Assembly (NCBI RefSeq): GCF_003614185.1
Contig: NZ_KZ987724.1
Location: 5,195,554-5,247,725, forward strand
Length of the DNA: 52,172 bases
Direction: 5' to 3'
From: Paenibacillus aceti
GTDB lineage: Bacteria; Bacillota; Bacilli; Paenibacillales; Paenibacillaceae
Shown here: positions 45,143 through 52,172 of the stretch, one piece after another
Position numbering within the stretch: the first letter of the stretch is position 1
Layout: the number at the start of each line of letters is the position of its first letter
Program-made: the position numbers and the translations under genes
The notes under the pieces: model-generated
Told to the model about the DNA's origin: nothing
The model's input: the letters and a program-made list of their open reading frames with translations, nothing else
Database searches by the model: none

Positions 45143-46030
45143 ATGAAAAAAGCTAGGCTTATCTATAATCCTACTTCCGGAAGGGAAGAAATGCGGAGAT
45201 TGCTCCCATCTATTCTGGATCGGTTGGACCAGGCCGGTATAGAGACGTCTTGTCATGCGACGACGGGAGACGGCGATGCTACACGTGAGGCCGCTGAATC
45301 CGTGCAGCGTGGCTATGACATTCTTATTGCTGCCGGCGGCGATGGGACGCTGAACGAGGTCGTGAACGGGATGGCAGGGTATGATGATTTGCCGCCATTA
45401 GGTATTTTTCCGCTTGGAACGACCAATGACTTCGCGCGGGCCATGAAAATTCCGAAGCGCTGGGAAGATTTCTGTGATCTGGTGATTGAGAACAAGACGA
45501 GACCGATTGATATCGGCAAGGTGAACGGACGACATTTTATAAATATTGCTGGCGGCGGCTCGCTGACGGAATTAACCTATGAGGTTCCAAGCCGCCTGAA
45601 GACGATGATCGGTCAATTGGCCTATTACATGAAGGGTATCGAGAAGATGATCAATCTCTCGCCAACGGAGCTGGTTATCCGTGCCGAAGGGATCGGCGAG
45701 GTAGAGGGCGAGTTCATGATGTTCCTGATCGCGAACAGCAACTCGGTTGGCGGCTTCGAGCGGCTGGCGCCGGACGCCAGAATCGATGACGGCTTGCTTG
45801 ACGTCATTGCCGTGAAGAAATGCAATCTGGCAGAGTTTATCCGCCTGGTCAGCATGGCACTGCGAGGCGATCATTTCAATGATCCGCGGATTATGTACTT
45901 CAAGACCGAACGGATGGAGGTTACCTCCCCAGGACATGTCTTGCTTAACCTGGATGGTGAGCTCGGCGGCGAGCTCCCAGGCGTTTTCGAGATTTTGCCG
46001 CGGCATTTGCATATTTTTTCGCATGAGTAG
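45143..46030 (+). CDS. dgkB: Diacylglycerol/lipid kinase (DgkB/YerQ-like)
   Basis: A 295-residue cytoplasmic kinase of the DAGK catalytic family. ARLIYNPTSGREEMRRLL begins the protein and the ATP-binding IAAGGDGTLNEVVNGMAG is intact. LGIFPLGTTNDFARAM and DIGKVNGRHFINIAGGG complete the nucleotide fold, and LLNLDGELGGELPGVFEILP is the C-terminal motif. It recycles diacylglycerol to phosphatidic acid, needed with lipoteichoic acid synthesis. As in B. subtilis (yerQ-yefA) it precedes the RlmCD-type methyltransferase. Confidence 0.92.
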   Translation: MKKARLIYNPTSGREEMRRLLPSILDRLDQAGIETSCHATTGDGDATREAAESVQRGYDILIAAGGDGTLNEVVNGMAGYDDLPPLGIFPLGTTNDFARAMKIPKRWEDFCDLVIENKTRPIDIGKVNGRHFINIAGGGSLTELTYEVPSRLKTMIGQLAYYMKGIEKMINLSPTELVIRAEGIGEVEGEFMMFLIANSNSVGGFERLAPDARIDDGLLDVIAVKKCNLAEFIRLVSMALRGDHFNDPRIMYFKTERMEVTSPGHVLLNLDGELGGELPGVFEILPRHLHIFSHE

Positions 46031-46087
46031 AAGAAGATTTAGGCGTGGTTCGTTTGCGGATATGACCGTTAGGTAGTCGTTTGAAGC

Positions 46088-46332
46088 TCTAACGATGGAT
46101 GCCAATCGTTTGGGGCTCTAACGAAGTTAGCCAATCGTTTGAAGCTCTAACGAAACTACAGATCGCTATTTCCGCATTAGTAGTGGCAATTTTAATCTAA
46201 CGAAACTCTGGATCGTTATTAGGGAGAAATAGGGGCTTTAAGCTCCTGATTTGAGCGAATAGCGATACCTAGTTTCGTTAGAATTTGCCGAAGCTTTTTT
46301 GGGTCCAAATAACGATACCCAGTTTCGTTAGA
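46088..46332. repeat. Four-unit inverted repeat element, locus 2, with tandem extension
   Basis: The gap between dgkB and the methyltransferase gene holds the same unit family as at 5905. The core has forward copies at 46146-46171 and 46196-46221 and reversed copies at about 46257-46282 and 46307-46332. Centres are again 50, 61 and 50 bp apart. The dyad centre at 46239 lies inside the near-palindrome AGGGGCTTTAAGCTCCT. Two extra degenerate copies (46088-46110 and 46117-46139, TCTAACGA...AATCGTT) precede it at 29-bp steps. Nothing else recognisable is in this gap. Confidence 0.85.
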
Positions 46333-46447
46333 AACGGGAATCAGCGTTCCCCTGCCTTATTGGCGGGGGTTTTGCATGAGGTGAGAGAGTGTACGTCGTA
46401 ACATGAAATAGACTTAGACTTAAGTGGAAAGAAGTGAAGCGGTAGCC

Positions 46448-47974
46448 ATGAGGAAACAGCGGGATCGGGCAAGAGGCAGGAAGGCAGCGGATACAGGTAA
46501 TAAGGAAGCGCTAGCCGGATTGCCGGTTGCCAAGAACGACGAGGTAATGATCGACATCATCGGGATGAACCATGACGGTGAGGGTGTAGGCCGTGCCGAA
46601 GGCTACACGCTGTTCGTCGCAGGGGCGCTCCCGGGTGAACAAGCGCGGGTCAAGGTGCTGAAGACGAAGAAGCAGTATGGTTACGCCAAGCTGCTTGAGC
46701 TGCTTCAGACCAGTCCGCAGCGTGTAGCAGCGCCTTGCCCGATCTATCATCAATGCGGCGGCTGCCAGCTTCAACATTTGAGCTATTCTGGCCAATTGGA
46801 GTGGAAGCGTCAGCATGTTGTAGATGCCCTGGAGCGGATCGGGAAACTGACGGTGGTGAAGGAAGCCGGGAGCTCTGGAGTGCCAGATGAGCGAAAGAAT
46901 GCTTGGAACTCTGAAGGAGCGGACCTGGCCAAGCAAGTTGATTCAGTTCCTATTAAGGTGCTTCCGACCTTGGGGATGTCCGAACCATGGCGTTATCGCA
47001 ACAAAGCTCAAGTACCTGTTGGTGTGACGGATGGGGCTTTAGTCGGCGGTTTTTATGCCCGTGGCAGCCATCGCATCATCGACATGGAGACCTGTCTCAT
47101 CCAGCATGAGAGTAATGACGATGTAGTGGCTAGGGTGAAGGAGATCGCTCGTCGTCTTGGTATCACAGCCTACGATGAGGAATCCGGACAAGGTTTGCTT
47201 CGCCATGTTGTCGTGAAGGTAGGCTTCCGTACGGGCGAAATGATGCTCGTCCTTGTGACGAACGGGGACAAGATCCCCCATGTTAAGGAGTGGATCGAAG
47301 CGATCCGCAATGAAATTCCAGCGGTCGCAAGCATTTGTCAGAACGTGAATAAGAGACAGACGAATGTCATCTTTGGCGATGTCACCCGCGTCCTGTGGGG
47401 GCTTGAGACGATCTATGATTATATCGGAGATGTGAAGTTCGCCATTTCGGCGCGTTCTTTTTATCAAGTGAACCCTGTGCAGACTGAGGTGTTGTACGGG
47501 AGAACTGTGGAATATGCCGGACTCACCGGCCAAGAGACGGTGATCGATGCTTATTGCGGAATTGGCACCATTTCCTTGTTCCTGGCGCAGCATGCCGCTA
47601 AAGTATATGGAGTCGAAATTGTACCGGAAGCGATTGAAGATGCGCGTCGCAATGCGGAGCTGAACGGCATGAATAACGTGACCTTTGAGGTCGGCGCTTC
47701 CGAGGATGTCATCCCGGCCTGGAAGGAACAAGGCGTCGAAGCTGACATCATCGTCGTCGACCCGCCGCGCAAAGGCTGTGATCCTCGCCTGTTAGAGACG
47801 ATTCTCGAAATGAAGCCGAAGCGAGTGGTCTATGTATCGTGCAACCCTTCCACGTTGGCACGGGATTTGCGTGTACTGGAAGACGGCGGCTACCGCACCG
47901 TTGAGGTGCAGCCAGTGGATATGTTCCCGCATACGGTGCATGTGGAGAGCGTAGCATCACTGCACTTGAGTTAA
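46448..47974 (+). CDS. rlmCD: 23S rRNA (uracil-5-)-methyltransferase, RlmCD type
   Basis: A 508-residue SAM-dependent m5U methyltransferase. An N-terminal basic stretch and TRAM domain ([20 protein letters not shown]... [19 protein letters not shown]) bind [20 protein letters not shown] is the iron-sulfur ligand region. The Rossmann fold has [16 protein letters not shown], the target-binding [10 protein letters not shown] and the catalytic Cys in [13 protein letters not shown]. Firmicutes use one such enzyme for two 23S positions (RlmCD/YefA). A linker of about 50 residues between the cysteine motif and [12 protein letters not shown] is longer than usual. The start is uncertain; a GTG at 46424 is also possible. 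Confidence 0.9.
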   Translation: MRKQRDRARGRKAADTGNKEALAGLPVAKNDEVMIDIIGMNHDGEGVGRAEGYTLFVAGALPGEQARVKVLKTKKQYGYAKLLELLQTSPQRVAAPCPIYHQCGGCQLQHLSYSGQLEWKRQHVVDALERIGKLTVVKEAGSSGVPDERKNAWNSEGADLAKQVDSVPIKVLPTLGMSEPWRYRNKAQVPVGVTDGALVGGFYARGSHRIIDMETCLIQHESNDDVVARVKEIARRLGITAYDEESGQGLLRHVVVKVGFRTGEMMLVLVTNGDKIPHVKEWIEAIRNEIPAVASICQNVNKRQTNVIFGDVTRVLWGLETIYDYIGDVKFAISARSFYQVNPVQTEVLYGRTVEYAGLTGQETVIDAYCGIGTISLFLAQHAAKVYGVEIVPEAIEDARRNAELNGMNNVTFEVGASEDVIPAWKEQGVEADIIVVDPPRKGCDPRLLETILEMKPKRVVYVSCNPSTLARDLRVLEDGGYRTVEVQPVDMFPHTVHVESVASLHLS

Positions 47975-48086
47975 TCATTAACAAAGGTTCCATGCCGTTG
48001 TTATTATCAATAGCAATAGCCCATTTTTGCAGTTTTTATTTTTCGGGATGAAGATTTATCCTGGTATTGATAGAGAGGTTTTTGAT

Positions 48087-49076
48087 ATGACAGAACATTT
48101 TTGGCGTGATTTGCCACGGCCTTTTTTTATACTGGCGCCGATGGAAGATGTGACGGATGTTGTTTTTCGCCATGTCGTCAGTGAGGCGGGCAGACCGGAT
48201 GTGTTTTTTACGGAGTTTGCGAATACAGAGAGTTATTGTCACCCGGAGGGAAACCAGGCTGTGCGCGGGCGTCTGACTTTTAAAGAGGATGAACAGCCCA
48301 TTGTGGCTCACATCTGGGGAGATAAGCCGGAATACTTCCGTCAGATGAGCATCGGCATGGCGCAAGAAGGATTCAAGGGCATCGATATTAATATGGGTTG
48401 TCCTGTAGCAAATGTAGCAGAGAACGGGAAGGGAAGCGGGCTGATCTGCCGTCCCGAACTCGCAGCGGAGATCATCCAGGCTGCCAAAGCCGGGGGATTG
48501 CCCGTCAGTGTAAAAACCAGGCTCGGTTTCAGCAGTATAGACGAATGGTGCGGCTGGTTAACCCATATCCTGAAGCAAGACATTGTGAATCTGTCCATTC
48601 ATCTGCGTACAAGAGAGGAAATGAGTAAAGTAGATGCTCACTGGGAACTGATACCGGAGATTAAAAAGCTTCGTGATGAGGTGGCCCCTGATACTCTGCT
48701 AACCATTAACGGGGACATCCCGGACCGTCAGACCGGACTGAGGCTCGCCGAGCAATATGGTGTGGATGGCATTATGATCGGGCGCGGTATTTTTCATAAT
48801 CCATTTGCTTTTGAGAAGGAGCCGAAGGAACATAGCAGTGAGGAATTGCTGGGTCTGCTGCGGCTGCATCTGGATCTCTATGATGAGTATTCGGGACAGA
48901 AACCACGTTCGTTCAGCCCGCTTCAACGCTTCTTCAAAATCTATGTCCGCGGATTCCGAGGGGCAAGTGAATTAAGAAATAACCTAATGAATACAAAGTC
49001 AACAAATGAAGTGCGTGCGCTGCTTGATGAATTTGACAGCAAGGAGCATGATGGGGTGGAGGAACCCGAAAATTAA
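48087..49076 (+). CDS. tRNA-dihydrouridine synthase (Dus family)
   Basis: A 329-residue flavoenzyme reducing uridines in tRNA. The TIM barrel starts [40 protein letters not shown] carries the active-site Cys, KTRLGF the catalytic-loop residues, and [11 protein letters not shown] and [14 protein letters not shown] the FMN phosphate sites. The C-terminal helical domain binds tRNA. The start at [12 protein letters not shown] follows a GAGAGG site. It belongs to the branch widespread in Bacilli; the target position cannot be named. Confidence 0.92.
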   Translation: MTEHFWRDLPRPFFILAPMEDVTDVVFRHVVSEAGRPDVFFTEFANTESYCHPEGNQAVRGRLTFKEDEQPIVAHIWGDKPEYFRQMSIGMAQEGFKGIDINMGCPVANVAENGKGSGLICRPELAAEIIQAAKAGGLPVSVKTRLGFSSIDEWCGWLTHILKQDIVNLSIHLRTREEMSKVDAHWELIPEIKKLRDEVAPDTLLTINGDIPDRQTGLRLAEQYGVDGIMIGRGIFHNPFAFEKEPKEHSSEELLGLLRLHLDLYDEYSGQKPRSFSPLQRFFKIYVRGFRGASELRNNLMNTKSTNEVRALLDEFDSKEHDGVEEPEN

Positions 49077-49424
49077 GTTCAGATTCTCTACTACAGCCTA
49101 GGTATTAAACGAGTATAGGCATCCCATTAGCTGTTATTGATCTATGTTGATTTTGCTTGTACGACATATGTAAAGGCTATAGCGTTGCTACCGGGACGAA
49201 ATAGAAATTTAGCGTTATTGTTTGGCCAAGTCTGGTCTTGAAGTTGTCGGCAGACCCTTACTGTTCCACTGCACTTCTATAAGTCATGTCATGGTAAGTC
49301 TGAAGGTCGGAAGTTGATTTGGGATGGAAGAATTGGAGCTTTCGGAAGGAAGTAACATTGATATAGAGACAAATTCGTGATAGTTATGAACTAAGAACTA
49401 AGCATAGAACGGAAAGGACAAATC
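49077..49424. other. Intergenic gap with nothing recognised
   Basis: 348 bp between the Dus gene and the DUF2200 gene. I see no open frame with a ribosome site, no strong terminator and none of the four-unit repeats. Only the ribosome site AACGGAAAGG just before the next start is clear. Confidence 0.5.
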
Positions 49425-49775
49425 ATGACCAAACATCGGATTTTCACAACAAGTGTTGCAAGTGTCTATCCCCATTATGTTACGAAGGCGGAGAGAAAAG
49501 GGCGTACGAAAGCAGAGGTTGATGAAATTATCCGTTGGTTGACAGGGTATAGCCAGGAAGAGTTTGAAGGGCAACTGGAACAAACGACGGACTTTGAGAC
49601 TTTTTTTGCGAATGCTCCCCAACTAAATCCTTCGCGGGAGTTGATCAAAGGCGTGGTCTGTGGTGTCCGTGTGGAAGACATCGAAGAACCAACGATGCGG
49701 GAAATTCGTTATTTGGATAAGCTGATCGATGAGTTAGCCAAGGGAAAAGCAATGGAGAAGATTTTGCGGAAATAA
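49425..49775 (+). CDS. DUF2200-family protein
   Basis: A 116-residue cytoplasmic protein matching DUF2200 along its whole length: [74 protein letters not shown], and [20 protein letters not shown]. The protein is helical and has no known activity; family members occur as single genes in diverse bacteria. A GAACGGAAAGG site lies before the ATG. The neighbourhood from here to the rRNA operon looks accessory. Confidence 0.88.
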   Translation: MTKHRIFTTSVASVYPHYVTKAERKGRTKAEVDEIIRWLTGYSQEEFEGQLEQTTDFETFFANAPQLNPSRELIKGVVCGVRVEDIEEPTMREIRYLDKLIDELAKGKAMEKILRK

Positions 49776-49866
49776 TATAAAGAAACCGAAGTGAATGCGC
49801 AAAGCTAAATAAATGAAGTCATTTTATCGAATGAAGCTAGTTAATCAAATATTTGTATTTAAGATG

Positions 49867-49891
49867 GACGTAGGAAACTGCGTCTTTTTTT
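49867..49891 (+). terminator. Rho-independent terminator
   Basis: GACGTAG (49867-49873) and CTGCGTC (49878-49884) pair across GAAA, followed by seven T. Confidence 0.85.
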
Positions 49892-50035
49892 ATGTAGCAA
49901 AGGGATTTACGGCCATAACATGTTTTATTACAAATAAGTAATGTTAGTGTAAGTTGGGTAGATCGTAAGATTTTACATAGATCACTATAATCGATATAGA
50001 ACAATAAGGAGGAAAGAGGGAGAAAGGAGATCAAT

Positions 50036-50758
50036 ATGCAAACAATGAGGCTTAACGGATTTCAAATTAAATTAATTATGGCGTGTTTAATGGTGCTGGA
50101 TCATATCGCTTATTTTATACCTGGAATTTGGGTAATGATCTTCCATGTTGTCACAAGAGTGGTTGGAGTATGGTTTGCTTATATCGCTGTGGAAGGTTTC
50201 ATGTATACTAGCAATCTGAGAAAGTATTTTACAAGATTGTTCTCATGGGCAGTCATGATGTTTGCAGGCAACTATGTGCTGAACTTAATGTTTGAGGATC
50301 GCGGTATTGCCATTCATAACAACATATTTTTAACCTTGGCTATCGGTGTATTCATGCTAACAGTACTAACCCGAATTAATAATAAAATATGGGGGTTCAT
50401 CTGCTCCGTTGTTTTGCTGGCGGTCGGAATATTGATAGCTGAAGGCGGCATGGTCATTCTACCGTTTATGCTTATAACCTATTTCACCTACGGTAAAAAC
50501 AAATACAGAAATATTGGTTATTTATGTTTATCGCTTATTTTGTTCTTGATGTCATTTGTAAATTACGGAGATGTGTTAACAACAATCGAAATGCTGGCAT
50601 TTAATTCGGACTTCATGTTTATTTTCGTTATCCCGTTTTTGTATATATATAATGGTAAAAGAGGAAGCAACTCTAGATTTGCGAAGTATTTCTTCTATGT
50701 TTTCTATCCGGCTCATTTATGGATAATTACAACGATTGCGTATATCGTTTCGGATTAG
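50036..50758 (+). CDS. TraX-family membrane protein
   Basis: A 240-residue protein with six to eight hydrophobic segments. The N terminus, LNGFQIKLIMACLMVLDHIAYF, with the conserved Asp-His in the first helix, and VGVWFAYIAVEGFMYTSNLRKYFTRLF are typical of the TraX/acyltransferase-3-like family. YFFYVFYPAHLWII near the end matches the family's conserved Tyr-Pro-x-His. Founding TraX acetylates F-pilin. In Firmicutes, TraX-like proteins occur without conjugation genes, and the role is unknown. An AGAAAGGAG site precedes the ATG. Composition is more AT-rich than the core genes. Confidence 0.88.
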   Translation: MQTMRLNGFQIKLIMACLMVLDHIAYFIPGIWVMIFHVVTRVVGVWFAYIAVEGFMYTSNLRKYFTRLFSWAVMMFAGNYVLNLMFEDRGIAIHNNIFLTLAIGVFMLTVLTRINNKIWGFICSVVLLAVGILIAEGGMVILPFMLITYFTYGKNKYRNIGYLCLSLILFLMSFVNYGDVLTTIEMLAFNSDFMFIFVIPFLYIYNGKRGSNSRFAKYFFYVFYPAHLWIITTIAYIVSD

Positions 50759-50799
50759 CTGCCTTTCATTTGGTTTTTTCAAAATTTGATCCTTGGGGG

Positions 50800-51238
50800 G
50801 CGAATGTGTACTTAATCTTCCATCCCGTTGGTTCAACTCTTGCAATTGATCGGTTGACTCTATTAACGGGGCAAAATCCGGTGTCAGAATTCAAAGCAAT
50901 GAGAGGTTATAGGTACGAAGCGGATAATTTTGGCGCCGCATGGCTAACCTCTCTTTCAACACAGCTAGTTCATGCATCACGTGTCAAAGAGTGCCTCGTC
51001 CATCTGGAAGCCAGGTTTGTGGAGATTACATCCATTCGAAGAACCAAGCTCGCTGGTTGCTATTGAAGTACGCATCGAAAAAGTTCATATAGAAGATTCC
51101 CTTCTTATGGATGTGAACTCGAATGATGTGGATCCTTCCAAATGGAGTCGGATCGTGAGTTTCTGTGAATACTTTGGCCTTAGTGAACAGTTAACTGTAT
51201 CAAAATTAACACCAGGATTTGGGCCCTATTCTGTATAA
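50800..51238 (+). pseudogene. Remnant of a flavin reductase gene
   Basis: The region after the TraX-like gene encodes pieces of an FMN-binding flavin reductase in two frames. One frame has GYRYEADNFGAAWLTSLST and ASRVKECLVHLEARFVEI, ending at a stop at 51064-51066. A second frame then has IEVRIEKVHIEDSLLMDV, then DPSKWSRIVSFCEYFGLSEQL, the typical C terminus, ending at 51238. The switch lies near 51020-51060, so a frameshift has occurred. The N-terminal flavin-binding part and any start with a ribosome site are missing. The call rests on pattern recognition of the conserved SRVK...HLEARFVE segment and needs a search. Confidence 0.6.
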
Positions 51239-51309
51239 TAGAGTTATAATAACGAATATGGAATATTTTGTGTTTAAGAGAATTGAAAATAATCGAAGGG
51301 AGAGGAAGA

Positions 51310-51690
51310 ATGAAAATAAGCTCACAAGCATATGTAAGGGGAAGTATCGAAGCGGTTGATATGTATTGTTCAGCATTTGGATTAGAGAAAAGCCTGGAGA
51401 TTAAGGATGAAACACAGAACGCTTATGCGCATTGTGAATTGACTTTAAATGGCGAGCTGTTTATGGCAGTGAGTGAAGCGCCAAAAGATTGCGATGTTCA
51501 TAAAAAAACAACTTGGCAGACCATGGCATTTAATGTATACGATATGGGAACTGAGGAAGCCGTCCGCAAAGCTTATAATGTACTGAGCAATGGAGGCACT
51601 GTCATTGATCCCATCGGCTCTTGTGATTGGAATCCGTGTTGTTCTAATCTCATCGATAAATTCGGTGTGTTTTGGTGGATAGCTATTTAG
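51310..51690 (+). CDS. VOC/PhnB-like glyoxalase-fold protein
   Basis: A 126-residue single VOC domain. The ATG at 51310 lies after AGGGAGAGG. YVRGSIEAVDMYCSAFGLEKSLEIKDETQ and AHCELTLNGELFMAVSEAP form the first beta-alpha-beta-beta-beta unit, and DPIGSCDWNPCCSNLIDKFGVFWWI the second. The C-terminal DKFGVFWWI fits the PhnB-like branch (usually DxFGxxWxI). Metal-ligand residues of glyoxalase I are not obvious, so enzymatic activity is uncertain; relatives include resistance and demethylation-fold proteins. Confidence 0.85.
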   Translation: MKISSQAYVRGSIEAVDMYCSAFGLEKSLEIKDETQNAYAHCELTLNGELFMAVSEAPKDCDVHKKTTWQTMAFNVYDMGTEEAVRKAYNVLSNGGTVIDPIGSCDWNPCCSNLIDKFGVFWWIAI

Positions 51691-51770
51691 AGGAATTGGA
51701 ATATTTTACGTGTTGTAATGGGCGGATAACCGTGGTACATTATTAGTCCGGTCGTTAATTTGAAGCGTTG

Positions 51771-51892
51771 TTGACAGCTTCTAAAAAGGAAAAGGAAAAT
51801 AATGCTTGCATTGATGAACTGGACATGATATATTATAAGAGTTGCTGATGAGAACGCAGCGACGCTAAAAACGAAGTTGATCTTTGAAAACT
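51771..51892 (+). promoter_or_regulatory. rRNA operon promoter and antitermination leader
   Basis: Candidate -35/-10 pairs are TTGATG (51811-51816) with TATAAG (51834-51839), 17 bp apart, and TTGCAT (51806-51811) with TATATT (51829-51834). A perfect TTGACA lies upstream at 51771-51776. TGATCTTTGAAAACTG (about 51879-51894) is the boxA-type sequence of Bacillus rRNA leaders, where NusB/NusE assemble for antitermination. Confidence 0.7.
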
Positions 51893-51982
51893 GAACAACG
51901 AGTGAGCGGGTTTCACGTCAAGTGAAATCTAAGAAATAAGTCAGATTCAAAATGAGCTAATCGCTCTTTTCAATGAGTAACA

Positions 51983-52172
51983 CTTTATTGGAGAGTTTGA
52001 TCCTGGCTCAGGACGAACGCTGGCGGCGTGCCTAATACATGCAAGTCGAGCGGACTTGATGGAGAGCTTGCTCTCCAGAGAGTTAGCGGCGGACGGGTGA
52101 GTAACACGTAGGCAACCTGCCTGTAAGACTGGGATAACTAGCGGAAACGTTAGCTAATACCGGATAATTTAT
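51983..52172 (+). rRNA. 16S ribosomal RNA, 5' part
   Basis: The 16S 5' end is recognisable: TTTATTGGAGAGTTTGATCC followed by TGGCTCAGGACGAACGCTGG, CGGCGTGCCTAATACATGCA and, after the first variable region, GCGGCGGACGGGTGAGTAAC. The gene runs off the right edge. The variable region (GAGCGGACTTGATGGAGAGC and TTGCTCTCCAGAGAGTTAGC) has the Paenibacillus pattern. The exact mature 5' end is set by analogy with B. subtilis. Confidence 0.97.

Noticed and set aside
49077-49424. A further copy of the four-unit repeat before the DUF2200 gene
   Set aside because: Fragments such as GCGTTATT and GACGAAAT occur, but no unit with the required dyad or spacing could be found.

Overview
The window reads as chromosomal DNA of a spore-forming Firmicute of the Paenibacillaceae, most likely Paenibacillus or a close relative. 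The reasons are Shine-Dalgarno sites of the AAGGAGG type, frequent GTG and TTG starts, a Bacillus-type purEKBCSQLFMNHD order, a SpoIIP-like sporulation hydrolase, and the 5' end of a 16S rRNA gene at the right edge with a Paenibacillus-like first variable region. Most is core genome. No insertion sequence, prophage, CRISPR array or tRNA gene was found.

Layout: 1-2.5 kb holds the tail of a DMT transporter and small proteins (a beta/gamma-crystallin-like protein, a protein with an internal duplication, a DUF4183 protein). 2.5-7.7 kb holds topB, a 45-residue protein, a DUF1294 membrane protein, a universal stress protein and a secreted SH3b-SH3b-SpoIIP protein. 7.8-22.4 kb is the de novo purine pathway: two inverted PurBoxes, a strong promoter and a guanine-class riboswitch precede purE-K-B-C-S-Q-L-F-M-N-H. 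purD follows after a terminator and a 579-bp spacer. 22.6-26.4 kb holds gapB (gluconeogenic GAPDH, with a CcpN-like box), a small acidic protein, a ring-cleaving dioxygenase of the MhqA/MhqO type and ilvA. 26.5-34 kb is transporter-rich: a five-gene ABC/permease/GntR(YtrA)/ABC/permease operon with its own operator, a PhnA-like protein, a DUF1129 membrane protein, and an ABC/permease/TetR operon. 34-43.7 kb holds hydrolases, a YerB-like lipoprotein, a PhoU-like/Pit phosphate pair, corA, and galU followed by a family 8 glycosyltransferase with a very basic tail. 43.9-49.1 kb has a YerC-type TrpR-like regulator, a CbiX/SirB chelatase, dgkB, an RlmCD-type methyltransferase and a Dus enzyme. 49.1-51.7 kb has small accessory genes and a decayed flavin reductase. 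An rRNA operon begins at the end.

The most unusual structure is not a gene. Three intergenic loci (5905-6091, 20669-20856, 46146-46332) each contain four short dyad units arranged forward-forward-reverse-reverse. Unit centres lie 50, 61 and 50 (once 51) bp apart. Two loci use one unit sequence (TAACGAAAC-N5-ATCGTTA) and the third uses an unrelated one (CCTGCA-N4-TGCAGG), so the geometry is shared while the sequence is not. I do not know this as a described element. Other points worth a second look are the long purE leader with two segments competing for one partner, the basic-tailed glycosyltransferase, and the operator dyads in front of the transporter operons.
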